64,000 bases of DNA from Linepithema humile (lineage: Eukaryota; Arthropoda; Insecta; Hymenoptera; Formicidae). Positions 21,246 through 34,400 of the stretch are shown in pieces (within the stretch, counting starts at the first letter, position 1; every line of letters starts with the position of its first letter). The stretch is taken from the NCBI RefSeq assembly GCF_040581485.1, contig NC_090132.1, forward strand, positions 18,905,411 to 18,969,410, written 5' to 3'. The notes under the pieces are model-generated. The model ran no database searches, was not told the DNA's origin, and saw only the letters and a list, made by a program, of their open reading frames with translations. The position numbers and the translations under genes are program-made.

Positions 21246-21447
21246 GACACTTTGTAGATATAGCACATATCGGAACCAAAAAGTTGTGGACGTAGCACGG
21301 AAGAAGCCCAAAAGATCATAGACATTACCTACGGGATTCGTGGACATTGGCTACGTAGTTCAATGTGCACGTTTTGTGCACATAAAGGCGCTAGCCCACA
21401 GAACACGTGCAGAAATGCGGGCATGTCCACTCTCAGTCTTCTCTCTG
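21246..21447 (-). repeat. 202-bp repeat, right member of the inverted pair
   Basis: Reverse complement of 13008-13210 with about eight differences. Its outer end (CTCTCTG at 21441-21447) lies 110 bases before the mEFG1 start codon. The flanks GTAATGT (13001-13007) and GTGATGT (21448-21454) match in 6 of 7 bases, as a worn target duplication around the whole 8.4-kb interval might. Confidence 0.9.
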
Positions 21448-21556
21448 GTGATGTAGTAATTGGTAGTTGTATGCCGCTTCGTACAAAATAAATTTTCTAA
21501 CAAAAAAGTTGTGTTTATAAAAAAGATTTGATATTAGGTGAAATAAATTAATAATC

Positions 21557-24551
21557 ATGACCATTGTGACTGTTTTAAATCGTAATATCAATTTAACTCA
21601 GCTATCAAAGCTGCATTCTTGTATTTATGGAGTAAGATTTCTAACCTTTATAATTGAATTTTGTATTATTTGTCAATCATAGAAATTTTATTCTGATTTA
21701 TCTCTTGCTTGGTTTTTTTTAGCAAAATGTGCGGTTTTGGTCATCGTATGCTAAATTTGCTGAGCATAAACCATTGGAGAAACTCAGAAATATCGGCATA
21801 TCAGCTCACATCGATTCTGGGAAAACTACTTTGACTGAACGTATTTTGTATTACACTGGAAGAATATCCAAGATGCATGAGGTAAGTCAAATTATTATAT
21901 ACATTTGCACGGGTGAATGCACAGGTTTTAATATAAGTAAAATCATAAAAAGTTAACTTTTTATAAATCTGCTGTAAAAAATCATTGCTATACATATACC
22001 TATTTTTAGGTAAAAGGAAAAGATAACGTGGGTGCAACCATGGACAGTATGGAATTGGAGAGACAAAGAGGAATAACTATTCAATCTGCTGCGACATATA
22101 CGTTATGGAAAGATCATAACATCAATATCATTGATACACCAGGGCATGTGGATTTCACAGTAGAAGTTGAAAGAGCTCTGCGTGTTTTAGATGGTGCTGT
22201 ACTTGTTCTCTGTGCTGTAGGCGGTGTTCAGTCACAGACTTTAACCGTAAATCGACAGATGAAAAGATATAATGTACCCTGTTTAGCATTTATCAATAAG
22301 CTAGATAGAATGGGTGCGAATCCAAAGAAAGTCTTAAAGCAAATGAGAAGTAAACTGCATCACAATGCTGCGTTTATACAATTACCGATTGGTCTAGAAA
22401 AAGAAACAAAAGGAATAGTTGACTTGATTTCTCAAAAAGCAATTTACTTTGAAGGAAATTTTGGAGAAATTGTTAGAGAAGATGAAATTCCAAAAGATAT
22501 GAATGCGGGTATGTATATAAAATCAATGTTCTCAAAATTACATTGATATATATTTGTTTCTTAGTTTCTATAAAATTATTGACATCACAATTATATTGAA
22601 TTAGAGGCAAATGAAAAGAGACAAGAATTAATTGAGCACTTGAGCAATGTGGATGATACTCTTGGTGAATTATATCTAAATGAGACAAAATTAACTGAGA
22701 AAGATATTATGGATGCCATACGTAGGAGTTGTTTAAAAAGAAAATTCACACCCGTACTAGTTGGTACTGCACTAAAAAATAAAGGAGTCCAACCTTTGTT
22801 AGATGCAGTAATAAACTATTTACCAAATCCAGGAGAAGTAGAAAATTACGCTCTTCGAGAAAAGTCTGAGTAAGTTTTTTGTATATAGATGATAATTGGT
22901 ATATATTTTTATATTTATTTCTAAAAAAATTTACTTGATTTTAGTAACGAATCTGCAAAGGTTTTATTGAATTCCACCCGCAATGATAACAACCCTTTTG
23001 TTGGATTGGCATTTAAATTGGAAGTTGGCAAATTCGGTCAATTAACATATTTCCGTTGTTACCAAGGAATGTTAAGAAGAGGGGATAATTTGTACAATAC
23101 AAGATCAAAAAAGAAGGTAATTATATTTTTATATAAATGCACGTAATATTTTTTTCACGCTTAGCCAATTAAAAATGTCATAATAACTATATTTCAGGTG
23201 CGAGCTCAAAGATTAGTTCGGCTTCATTCGAACCAACTGGAAGATGTGACAGAAGTTTACGCAGGAGACATTTTTGCGATATTTGGCATAGACTGTGCAT
23301 CTGGTGATACTTTTGTCAAAAATTCTAAACTGGAATTATCAATGGAATCAATTTATATACCCGATGCTGTGGTATATATGTCTATACAAGCAAAGAATTC
23401 AAAAGATAGAGATAATTTTGCTAAAGGTATTGGTCGATTCACTAAGGAGGATCCAACTTTGCGTTTCTATTTTGATCCGGACAACAAGGTAAAGTTTTCT
23501 GTATCATAAATTATCATTTGTTGCAAATATATTTTTATTAGCATTAAAACTTATGTCTCTTTCAGGAATGCATAATTTCTGGCATGGGCGAATTGCATTT
23601 GGAAATTTATGCACAAAGATTGGAACGTGAATATAATTGTCCCGTTATACTTGGAAAGCCGAAAGTTTCTTTCCGCGAAACTTTATGCGAACCATGTGAA
23701 TTTGACTATCTTCATAAAAAGCAGTCTGGCGGTGCTGGTCAATATGCTCGCGTGACCGGAATTATGGAGGTATAATATGTACATTTGTTTACTTTTAATA
23801 TCTATCGATGCTAAATATCATCTATTACTTTTGATTATTTATTTCTCAATATTTCATGCATAAAGAAAACAATTTATGTTTTCTGTTTAGCCATTACCAC
23901 CCCATAAAAATACGACTATCGAATTTTTGGACGAAACTGTGGGGACCAATGTTCCGAAGCAATATATTCCTGGTATTGATAAAGGTTTCAAAGCTCAGTG
24001 CGAGAAGGGTTTGCTCACTGGTCACAAGGTCGCTGGTGTCAAATTCAGACTAATAGATGGTATGCATCATTGCGTCGATTCTTCGGAATTTGCTTTCTTT
24101 CAAGCTGCGCAAGGTGCTGTTAGAGATGTATTCGAGCATGGGAACTGGCGAATTTTGGAGCCGATTATGTTAGTTGAAGTAACAGGCCCGGAGGAGTTTC
24201 AGGTACAGTAATTTTGCCTATGCACTTTTTATTTTATATTTATGCAATTTATCACTTTTTCCATATATATATTGCTCTGTGTAGGGTATGATATTAGGAC
24301 AAATCAACAAAAGAAAAGGAATCATAAATTCAACGGAAACGAGTGAAGGATGGTTTACAATCGTTGCAGAAGTGCCACTTAACGATATGTTCGGTTATGC
24401 TGGCGAATTAAGATCCACTACGCAAGGTAAAGGAGAGTTCACCATGGAATATGCAAGATATAGTCCTTGTGTAGCGGAATTACAGGAACAACTCGTTAGG
24501 CAATATCATGAATCACTGAGAATAGGAGTAGCCCAGAAATCGAAAAATTGA
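21557..24551 (+). CDS. mEFG1: Mitochondrial elongation factor G1 (translational GTPase)
   Basis: Exons 21557-21631, 21723-21881, 22010-22508, 22605-22869, 22945-23116, 23198-23488, 23566-23769, 23891-24202, 24285-24551; phases agree and give 747 residues, the usual mtEF-G1 length. GTPase motifs: AHIDSGKTT (53-61, P-loop), RGITI (98-102, switch I), DTPGH (120-124), NKLD (174-177). Domain II follows (FVGLAFKLEVGKFGQL), then domain III (SGMGELHLEIYAQRLEREY), domain IV (GGAGQYARV) and domain V (TTQGKGEFTMEYARYSP). It moves tRNA and mRNA through the mitochondrial ribosome after peptide bond formation. The N-terminal ~40 residues, poor in acidic residues, look like a matrix-targeting sequence. The ATG chosen is the first in frame and its exon ends in GTAAGA. 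An R1/PLE-rich cluster lies upstream and Lrch follows on the same strand. Confidence 0.95.
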
Positions 24552-25463
24552 TTAGAAGACATAAGATAAATATTTCTTTTTTTTTTAGCGAAATTATACG
24601 ATATTACTATGAATGTTATAAGTAGATCATAGTAATATATGCTTTATCTACTCATAATATACCTATTGATACATTGTAAACTAATAAATTATTAGAAAAA
24701 GAAATTCAGAATCAATAGTTGTTAATAAATGAATGTGGATGATTCGTATATTCAATAAATGTGGAAATACGAATGTATAAAGTGGGTTGTAAATATTAGT
24801 CCATATATGTAAAGAATATGTAATGTAATATACAAAATAAATGTAGAGAAAATAATTTCTCTATCTTGACACATACAACTGCTATACTTTCTTTCCGATT
24901 TGTGTTTGTAACATTTTATGCAACATTTATTTTTCACATTAGGAAAAGATATAGCAATATACATAATAAATAATTTTTATTTATATATATATTTTTTTTC
25001 TTATTGTAAAGATAAGAATGTCACACAGCTTGTCCTATGTAAGCTATATGGATGTGTGTATGTTTTATCTCTACGAGTTAATCTGATTTAATATCGAGTT
25101 GGGTTTTTAACATGTTATATTTAACGAAAATTATTTACTTATGAATTTAGTCACCGGTCCTATTCTGTTGTCATAGCAACGGTTTATTGCACGAAATGAC
25201 ACCCAGGTGGTGCATCAATCGCACATATCGCAGCGCAGTGTGGCGTTAAATCAGCGCGATCAGTAGCGCACTGACAAGTATAGGGGAGTGGTTGGTGCGC
25301 GCCTTCCCGTTGAATCCTCTATCGCGTTCTCGAGTACGAGATCGGAGTGCATCGCGTGGGTCTACGCCAGGAAGACCACTTTTTTCCTGATCACGGTCGT
25401 CGTGCATCATCCGAGGCCGTGTTTGCAGTCGCGTCGCGTGTGCCCGTGTCCGAAAAATGTAAT
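24552..25463 (+). other. mEFG1 3' UTR, intergenic DNA and Lrch promoter/5' UTR
   Basis: The first half is AT-rich with AATAAA-type signals (for example near 24683 and 24755) that could end mEFG1 transcripts. From about 25200 the sequence turns CG-rich, as expected for a promoter and 5' UTR leading to the Lrch ATG at 25464. The frame upstream of that ATG is open to 25347 but has no ATG. Confidence 0.5.
25167..25180. promoter_or_regulatory. X-box-like (RFX factor) site upstream of Lrch
   Basis: GTTGTCATAGCAAC fits the RFX consensus RYYNYY-N(1-3)-RRNRAC, an imperfect palindrome with a 2-base spacer. It is 284 bases before the Lrch start codon, at the edge of the CG-rich promoter-like stretch. 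Binding is inferred from the motif only. Confidence 0.4.
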
Positions 25464-28400
25464 ATGGCGATGGTTGCGTCGAACATGAGCGGCCACATAC
25501 AGAAGCAGCTCACCAGGAGCCTCGAGCGGATCCTGGAGGAAGCGCACCTGAGCGGCGAGCTCAAGTTGAGCGGTCGCAAGCTGAAGGACTTCCCGAAAGT
25601 CGGGAAAACCGGCGCGACTAAATACAATCTGCAGGACACCGTGATCGCTGGTAAGTCCATTGTATTTTTCGGTGCTACTTTTGGAGCCGTTTTTAACAAG
25701 GGTGGTCCCTTCGAAAGCGGAAAGTAGGGGGGTGTGTATACACACGTTGCACAGCGCGATTATTTGAATTTCGTTTGTTATTTTTGATGGAATTTCGTTT
25801 GTTTCGTAATGCTTTGTAATGTTATTTCTGGCTTTGTCACAATAAATACGCGTGTATCAAAATACGATGAACTGACGCATTATTTCTTATATGATATATA
25901 TATAATATGTATATTATTAGCTGCGATATTCTTTACGAAACATGCACGTTATGTATTATTATACTGAAACCAGGGAGAAGCACCTAAACTTAGGATAGAA
26001 AAGAATCTGGAACTTTATTACCATCCTTACTATTTTTAGAAATATTTTCGCTATTTATAAAAATATTGATATTTTTGTTATTTTTCATGATTTTTATATT
26101 GTCATACACGAATTTGAATAAGTTTTGTTAATTCAAGAAGTTTGAAGTAAAATTGGGTCTGCAAATTAAAATCGGGTTTGCAAATTTCCAATATTAAATC
26201 TTTACGTCAATAATACCGTTATATACAAAGTTATGGACAAAGTGATTAATGAGGTATTTGCATAATGCCCGAAACCAGTCGAGCAGAGTAATAAATAAAT
26301 ATACATATATATATATATATATATTTATTTATTTATTTATTTTTATTTATATTGCCTGGTTAAAGCGATAAAATTAACAACTATTTATCACTCTGTCCGA
26401 CTGGTCTCGGGCATTATGCATAATGACTCATTCCTTACTTTGTCCATAATATATACATTCTTAAATTTGTTAAAAACTGAGTAAATCATTGAAAAAAAGA
26501 TTGTACTCCAATTTTCAACAGTATCCATTTCACGTAATTTCTAAATTCTTCACATAAATTGTCGATTTAAAATTTTTATTCAAAGAAAAATACTAATTCT
26601 TATCAATAATTTCTTATTAATAACTCTAGAATAAATTTCTTAAATTTATTCCTAGCGGAGAGCTTACAGTAGAGGATTATTTGTGCATGAAGGGATTTAT
26701 TATTTGCCAGTGAATACATGTCACACCGCATGCGAGATAATATTAATTCCCTTAAGTTATTTAATAAACGAATACATATGTACCGTTTGTCAGTGCATTG
26801 ACCAGAGAAACTTTTAAGCATTGCCTAATACACGTGCACCTGCCAAGTTCGACACCTGGCGTGCATTACTCACTAGTAATCGCAGCTGATTGTAGAACTT
26901 TGTAGCAAACGTAACGCTGCAAGATTTATTAAACATCTTGCCAAGCTCCGCAACGATGATTTGAAAAAGAATTTGCATTCTCATAGCGCTTAATGTCGGT
27001 TCTTTCAGATTCATTCGACTTTTACTTATATTTAACTCGAAGTATAAATGTTTATCTCATTTTAATTACCCCGCAATTGTGACGATTAAATTTAAATAAG
27101 ATGATTTCGATAAAAAAGAAAACAATTTTTGGTTATTTGACCAAAAAAAGAAGTAATGTTATAATTTATGTTATAATTAATAGCAAAGTAACGTCATAGT
27201 ACAATTTTTCTTTACCTTCGCGAAAAATAATAAAAAATAACAAAAGTTGCATATTTAGAAGTATTAAAGAATAAGTTAAAATAGTAATAAGCTAAATATC
27301 TAAGCTGCCATTAAATTTGACCATATCGTAATATCTGTAGATTAAAACTAGATACGTTGAAACGAAATATTGAATTCACGAGTTGATTTATCTCACGCAA
27401 GATGATTACGATGCAGACGTCGAAATTCTTTTTTCCGTTGCGTTATTTATTCTCGCAGTTGGCTTCGTACATCAAACTCGTAAAATCTCAAGCCGAGGGG
27501 CATCTAACCCGCGGCTAAAAAGCGAAGCTGGAATACCCACGTAAAATTTTATTTCCTCATGGGCACATGCCACGTTGCGGCACACAAATAAACACACAAA
27601 AAACGCGCAAATGCGGTCTACACGAGGGAAGTATCACGACTGTGCAAACAGAGCGAAAAGAAATTTAGTGAAAACATTAAACATAATGATTGACTTGGTA
27701 TGCGCCCACGTGACCATTTTTTTTTATAAGCATCGTAGGTAAATAATTCTTATAATATTCATACACACATCTTCACACAGTTTTATAAGTGTAATCGTAC
27801 ACTTATAAAACTTTCATAAATTAATCTACCAGAGTTGCTTATATAGATTTCTATGGAAACTATAACGATTCGTGAAATTAAATTTTAATGTAATGCACGC
27901 ATTTATTTTGTAATTACAGATTAATTATTAATTTTTAATTACTGATATTATTATTAATTTATTTTATATCTACAATTCAGCAAATCATAAAAAAGATATT
28001 GAAAATTTTATCTTTAAAGAAGAAAGAATTATCTAACAAGAGAATAGGAGATCTTTCATCCTGACGTATCTCATTGTCTTTAGAGATAAGATGTGTTGAA
28101 AAACAAACATATCAAATGACTACAATAAAACAGATTAGAAGTATAAACTCATGAGATCTTTATAGTGAAGTTATGTAAATAATACAAATATACATTTATG
28201 AGGTGTATATTTATGATTTTCTTCAATTAGCAAATAATACACAGATATCATATTGATAAGATATTTATGATATTGCTTTCAACATTATACTTTTCACGCA
28301 TTTAAAAGTATTAAAAAAGTAACATTTTATCATGATCTCTTAATTCTGTCGTAAACAAAATCACGCGTCGCAAATTTAATCGCAGCAAAAGCGAGTCAAG

Positions 28401-31400
28401 AGTAAATCTGCAGATAAATTTAGCATTTTTATTTTTTGCCGTGTTTTTCTCCCTTCTCGTTCCACACTTCTTGTAATCGTAAAAAGAGAGTTAACGTGAG
28501 TTAAGAGTGACGCGAAACTCTTGAAATAAATAAGACGATGAAGAATGAGAAAAAAATTATGCATGAAAACAAAATTATGCGGTAAAGTTTATTCGTAAGG
28601 GCTTATTTCTGTCGCGCCGCATAAACGCCGTGCGCCAAGCGTGCAATTGTGTCCGTAACTCTTTCGCGTCGTGCACAAAGGACTTTCCGCGTTATAATTT
28701 TCCCGCCCGATAGATCGACGTCCTGCTTCTCCTTTTATCATCGCGGTTTGGCCTCAATGTAAAATGCGTCACGCTGCCAAGCAATACCGGCAAAGTCAGC
28801 CTCGCAGGACTACGTTATCTTGGTGCACCCAGTGTATTTCCTGCTACCGCGATAAATATACGCCTGACAGCCGATAATTCTAAGAGCAACGAGAATTACG
28901 CGTTAAGAGTGCGTCAAGTCAAGGCGCGACATTGTCAAGGCGCGACATTGTCAAGACGCTGTCACTTAACTGTATACTACTTATTGTTAGCTGAAGACAG
29001 TAGCGCATATCGAAACTTGCGAAGTATCGACAGACACTTGCTATGCTATATTATCACTCAACTGCTCCATTAAGATGGAATTATTATCTACAATATTATT
29101 CCAGCCATTGCATCCGCAATTTCTGGAAGTTTGACAAAGGGAAGTCAAGTGGAAATTACAGAGGACATAATTAACATAATTGGTATAATATAAACTATCA
29201 TATAAATTAAAAAATATTTTAATATATTAATATATTATATTATATAATATTATATATATATTAATAAAATATTTTAATATATTAATATATTACGAAATAT
29301 AGCAACGAACAAGGTTATCTGCCACGCTTTATGCCCGTAGTGTTGCGTTTAACAACCAGAATAAGACTTAAACGCGAGACTTATCTTGCAACATAAGTCG
29401 TTTCTCTTGATCAAGCATCCATAGCTAAGAATTTTGCCGAGAGATAGCTACTTAGCTGAAAATTTTATAGCAGTAATTCCACACAATGTAAAATGTATGT
29501 ATCAGATTGATATCTGGATCGACACGCTGCAGCATTGAAAGCAGTTGATTTGCGGTTATTCTTTGAGAAAACAGCTCTAGCTCTAATTCGCGACGAATAA
29601 TTCCACGTATTCGCTATTATACGTCGGTTAGATTTTACAATGGTGATTCATAATTCCTAAGCGGAACGCAGGATATTCGCGGTCTGATTTTGCCGTAGCA
29701 GTGCCGGGTTTTACATGTACACTCACACGTTTTTCTTACGCGCGTTACACGGTACTCGCTCACTTAATACAGCGCCCGACGTGTCGGGTATGTGAGATAA
29801 CAGGCGCGTGAGATTTTTCCAGCCGCTATCTGCAAGTCTCAATTATAGTTTCACGTGGCCGTACCTTCGCGTATATTGGCAGACGGTAATAATGACCTTA
29901 TGTTCGTGTTTAAGCGCAGAATTTTCCCGCTGAAGCGGCCTGCAGGCACAGTGCCCCACATTTTCGCTTTTGCGCGTGCAATTAGCGCTGAAGGTAACTC
30001 GATGAAATGATAATCGGTAACGAGAGCTCGCATTATTTAGCGTACTGACATTTAGAGAAAGTGGAAGATACTTTCTTGACTGATTTATTATACGCACTTT
30101 CTTTAAAAAGTTCTTTTGTGTTTGATAAGGCGACGATTATACGTTTTAATTACATTTTAGATGCATTTTAGATACAGGCTTCCTTTCTCCTTGTTGCAAT
30201 ATTAATATACATCCACATAGTATATTCTCCCGTGACATTCTTGCTTTTCGAGCCGCACTGAATAGCGAGCTTATCGAATTTCGATGACATTTGGAAAATG
30301 GACAGAATCGCAGATTGGCACTGTCCCCGGAGGATGAATCGATGGTCCGACGATGGGGAACTTTTTACTACTTTCCCGAGTGTTATCGAACCGTCGTTCA
30401 TCCACCTTCCTTACGATGAGTCCCTACCGACACGTTGAAGGGAACGTAACTTCATTAAGGGGACCCCAGGTCAGTTCAGCTCACTTGATGAGGGATCTGA
30501 CGGCTTATTCCCGCATTGAACACTCGCATGAAATATGCACGCGCACCAGTTAACGTTATATTTCCTCCTCCCCTCCTTCGGCAAACTCCCGGAATAGATA
30601 TCATTTTGACAGGTTCAATTTGGTGTTGCAAAGGACAAAATTTTGTTCGATATTCTCGTGGAATAAAATCGAATATATTAAATTTAACGCTTTATAAAAG
30701 ATATTGAAATATATTTTTTATTATACATTTCTTTCCACCGTTTGTTTTTTTATGTCTTTCAACGTCACTTTGTGTCGTGTATTACTTTTAAAATGCTTCG
30801 GTATGCTTTTCAGCGCATAAATAAATTCCATTTCTGCGTTAGCATTCCATTATTTTCCGGTATATTGCACTGTTATTCATCTCACGTGTACAGCGACTGT
30901 CTCTTGTACACAGCGTGTATTCGGTCAAAGCTATTATCGATTACGTCACGGTATACGGGGCGCATTCTTCGTAGAATAAGGAAGAAGGGTGTGACAGCCC
31001 TTTATATACCGTCCTTTCCTATGCACCATTACTTCAGTAATGCGGCTGGTAATTCAGTCACTGAGAAACGTTCACAACCCCCCCATCCTCGTTACACGGA
31101 TTTTGAAATTAATGTCTGCATTGCGGTGAAAACTCGCACGGCAATTTTCGCAAGGAGGAGGAGTGCCTTGGCATTCTGCACGAACTTCTCTGCCAAGTGC
31201 AATCTCACCGATGTGGTTACTGGCCCGTACGTGTGCGGCCACGGTCGTTGTTGTGAAAACTTCGCCGACTGGCATTCGTTTCGAGCACAAGGTGCATCCA
31301 ATTTTCATGAATGTTCACAACACCGCAGTTTGTTTTAAACGCACATAGCTTGAAAGCCGAAAAAACACGACGCACCGCTATGGCTTTCCACGGCATTTAC

Positions 31401-34400
31401 GTTGCTCTTTCTTAATGTATTCAATGATGTGCGAGTAACGCACGTGTTTTTTCGTCTGTATAACGGCGAGATAACTTGAACATCAACAAAGTATATTTCG
31501 ACGCAATTACGTTTGCACGTGCAGAATAACTGTCGAAAGGTCCGAAAAAGTTCGAACGTGCGCATTCGAGCACAGTAACCGCGCGCTTCACTTTTCAAGC
31601 GGATCATTTCGTTTTTATTTGCTCTCTTTGCTCTCTTCCTCCTTTTATCCCGTTTATTCTATAACAGCTGTCGCGCAATGAAAGATCGATCAAGCGCGGC
31701 CGAGAGCGTTTCTTTCCTGAATGACTGAGGCGATCTCGTCGCATTCGTAATACACGAGCGCATTAAAGGATTCCAATCGAACCGCCGAGAATGGAGTCTA
31801 TTTCGAGCGCTGCATTCAGCGCTGCTTTACGCAGTGATCAATTAACCATAGAATATTGAATTCTACACACTAATGCGCTGCATCGAATTTCAAAGATTAA
31901 TTAACACGTAAATTAATCGGTTTAGAAGATAAATGAAATTCCTGATCTTGAATGGAGCTTTTTCTAAGAAATACTCTGCTGACATCCGTTAAATGATGCA
32001 AGAAGGATCTTATAATTCAGGGAAAATTTACGTATCTCGAGGGAAAACGTGAATAGCAAAAGAAGAATCGTTCTGTCGCAAATTCCTCTCACGGATTCTC
32101 TGCAGTGATCAATAATCTAAAACGAGAAATCGAGCCTTATCGCGCAAATCCAGGGTGCATGAAAGCGGCGAAAATCCTCCGCATTATTTTCTATCGTATT
32201 GAAACGCCTTGCTCGTACGACTTATCGACGACGAGGGTGACAAACGCCGCATTTTTACAAGGGTGGAAAACGACATACGTCCAGCCTGCGTTGCGTGCTG
32301 GGCGGGGATGTACCGCGGGGATTTAAGAGAGACATTCGTGCACGTTCAAAGCTAAAGATAGAGGCACCGCAGCTGCAGAGACGGGGTGCCAACAGGTCGA
32401 TACTCCATAACATGTTATATTGTAGGATTCGCCATGGCGCCACTACTCTCGCAAGTTTCGTATATATATCAGTGAAGTGTACAATTTACCGTCACCCCCA
32501 AGTAAACGACGATATACATATATTAAAGCTAGGAACAAGTTAGGGAATGGAATGCAGACTAAGTACCTCAGGGTTAGTACGCCAGAATGCGCCGGATTGA
32601 TCTTAGAATGCTAACACGGAATGATTAATATAGTTTTGAAACTATGATACCAAGAGATTATATCATGAGCGATGTTGTTGGAAAAAGAAAATACATATAG
32701 CATTATTAGAAATATAATAATTAATTACTATTTTTATTGATTAACTATTTAATTAATGTTAAATTAAAGATAATTATTTATTATTATTGTTATTTGATAT
32801 AAATCTTATTGACAATAGTTGTGAGAATCTATCAAAACGAAAACTTGACGCGAGTTATAAATATGATGAATGTAACGTCACAATTTAAAGCACGAAGATT
32901 GATTACTTGGTGAAAATGGAAATGCTGGTAATTAATCAGTGTTATCATAGAAAAGATTTTAATAAGAGAGCGATTTTAAAGTGAGTTGGTGCATGCCAAC
33001 GATAAAGCAAGCAGAGTTTGCTAACGTAATCCGATCCTGTCGCTTATCCGGAGCACTCGCCCCTGCCAAAGGAGCACTCTGGCGAGACGAAATCCCTTGC
33101 ATGCTTGTGAAGCGTCCAAGGTTCGAAGAACTCTGCTTGCAAATATATACACATATGAAATACTTCAATTTAATAGCGGTTTCAATATTTTGATGCCTCG
33201 TTTTCAATGGAAAAGTCTAACTTTGATACAAACTTGAGAATAACAAGTGATATTTTCTCTCCTCACGGAATAATATTATTATTATCCTACGATAATGCCG
33301 TCTACATTTTTAAAGTAATGTATGTGTACTTTAACAAAATCGATAAATGCGAAGTATTAAAAATTTGTCGCAAATATTTTAAAATATATATATTTATATC
33401 AAAATAGATTTATACTACTCACTTGTTTTTTAGGCAAACATAAATTGCAGTCATAGTCTGTGCAAGAATAGTTTTGAGGCAGTCGCGTTTGGCGTATTTT
33501 AAAAGTTCCGCTTGTCCAGGGAGAGTATTTTTAGTAACGAAATTGATCGCCGGGACATAAGTGGTCCCCTCTAATCCGTTTATTTTCGATCGATGCAGTG
33601 AATTAATGGCACCACGACCTTCGGAGCATTTCTTCCATGCGCTTGTTTATCTAATCTGCCCTGCATCCATCGGACGAGCAGTATGCATATGAATGAAGAT
33701 CGAACGGTCAGCAAATCGGATGGTGCATTCCAATTGTTTGCCCTTAATACGGATAATTCCGGATCGCCGTAACGTGTTAATTTGCATTGTTATCGACAAT
33801 TGTGCAAACATTCGAATGTTGAGTTTCGTGAGACTTACAGGAATGTTATACGAAGCACGTTCGTCAGACCGCATGAATATAAGTCATATTCATAACAAGC
33901 CGCTGCCAGATGCACTAGCGCATATCGATTGTTCAGTGCGGACCCTCTGACAGGCAAGCAAAACGAAATGGAGTAGACTCACTCTTACGTGAGCACTTCT
34001 TCGTTTTTATATATTCTCCCCCTATTTTTCTATTTTTAGAATTGTTATGTATTATTCCAAGTAAAACTGAATTTAAAAAATTGAATATTGCATGTGAACT
34101 GTTTTCATTCGCAATAAAAGTTTGAAGTAAGAATTAATTTATTTTGATGCAACATTTTCACGTTGTAATAATTATGGCACGATATTCTGATCGCTTAACT
34201 ATATTACAAATTATTTAATTTGCTGATTCCTTGTCTATTAGTTATTAAATAATTTAATTATAAAGATACGTATGTGAAGAGAAAAATTTGCAGATTAATC
34301 GCGTTGTTTTCATCGGAATTCACACGATGTTCTGATTGTAATTAATTTCTTTCTAATTTCGTCGCCAGCTGCGAGAGCGAGCGTGCCGAAGGCGAGAGCT

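Noticed and set aside
30742..31338. Open frame of 198 codons on the plus strand in Lrch intron 1
   Set aside because: It starts at TTG, has no recognisable domain, shows Cys/Arg/Ser-rich composition like translated non-coding DNA, and overlaps similar minus-strand frames. Kept as chance unless transcripts show otherwise.
33110..33140. tRNA gene suggested by GGTTCGAAGA
   Set aside because: No cloverleaf with acceptor, D and anticodon arms fits, and the B-box lacks its terminal C.
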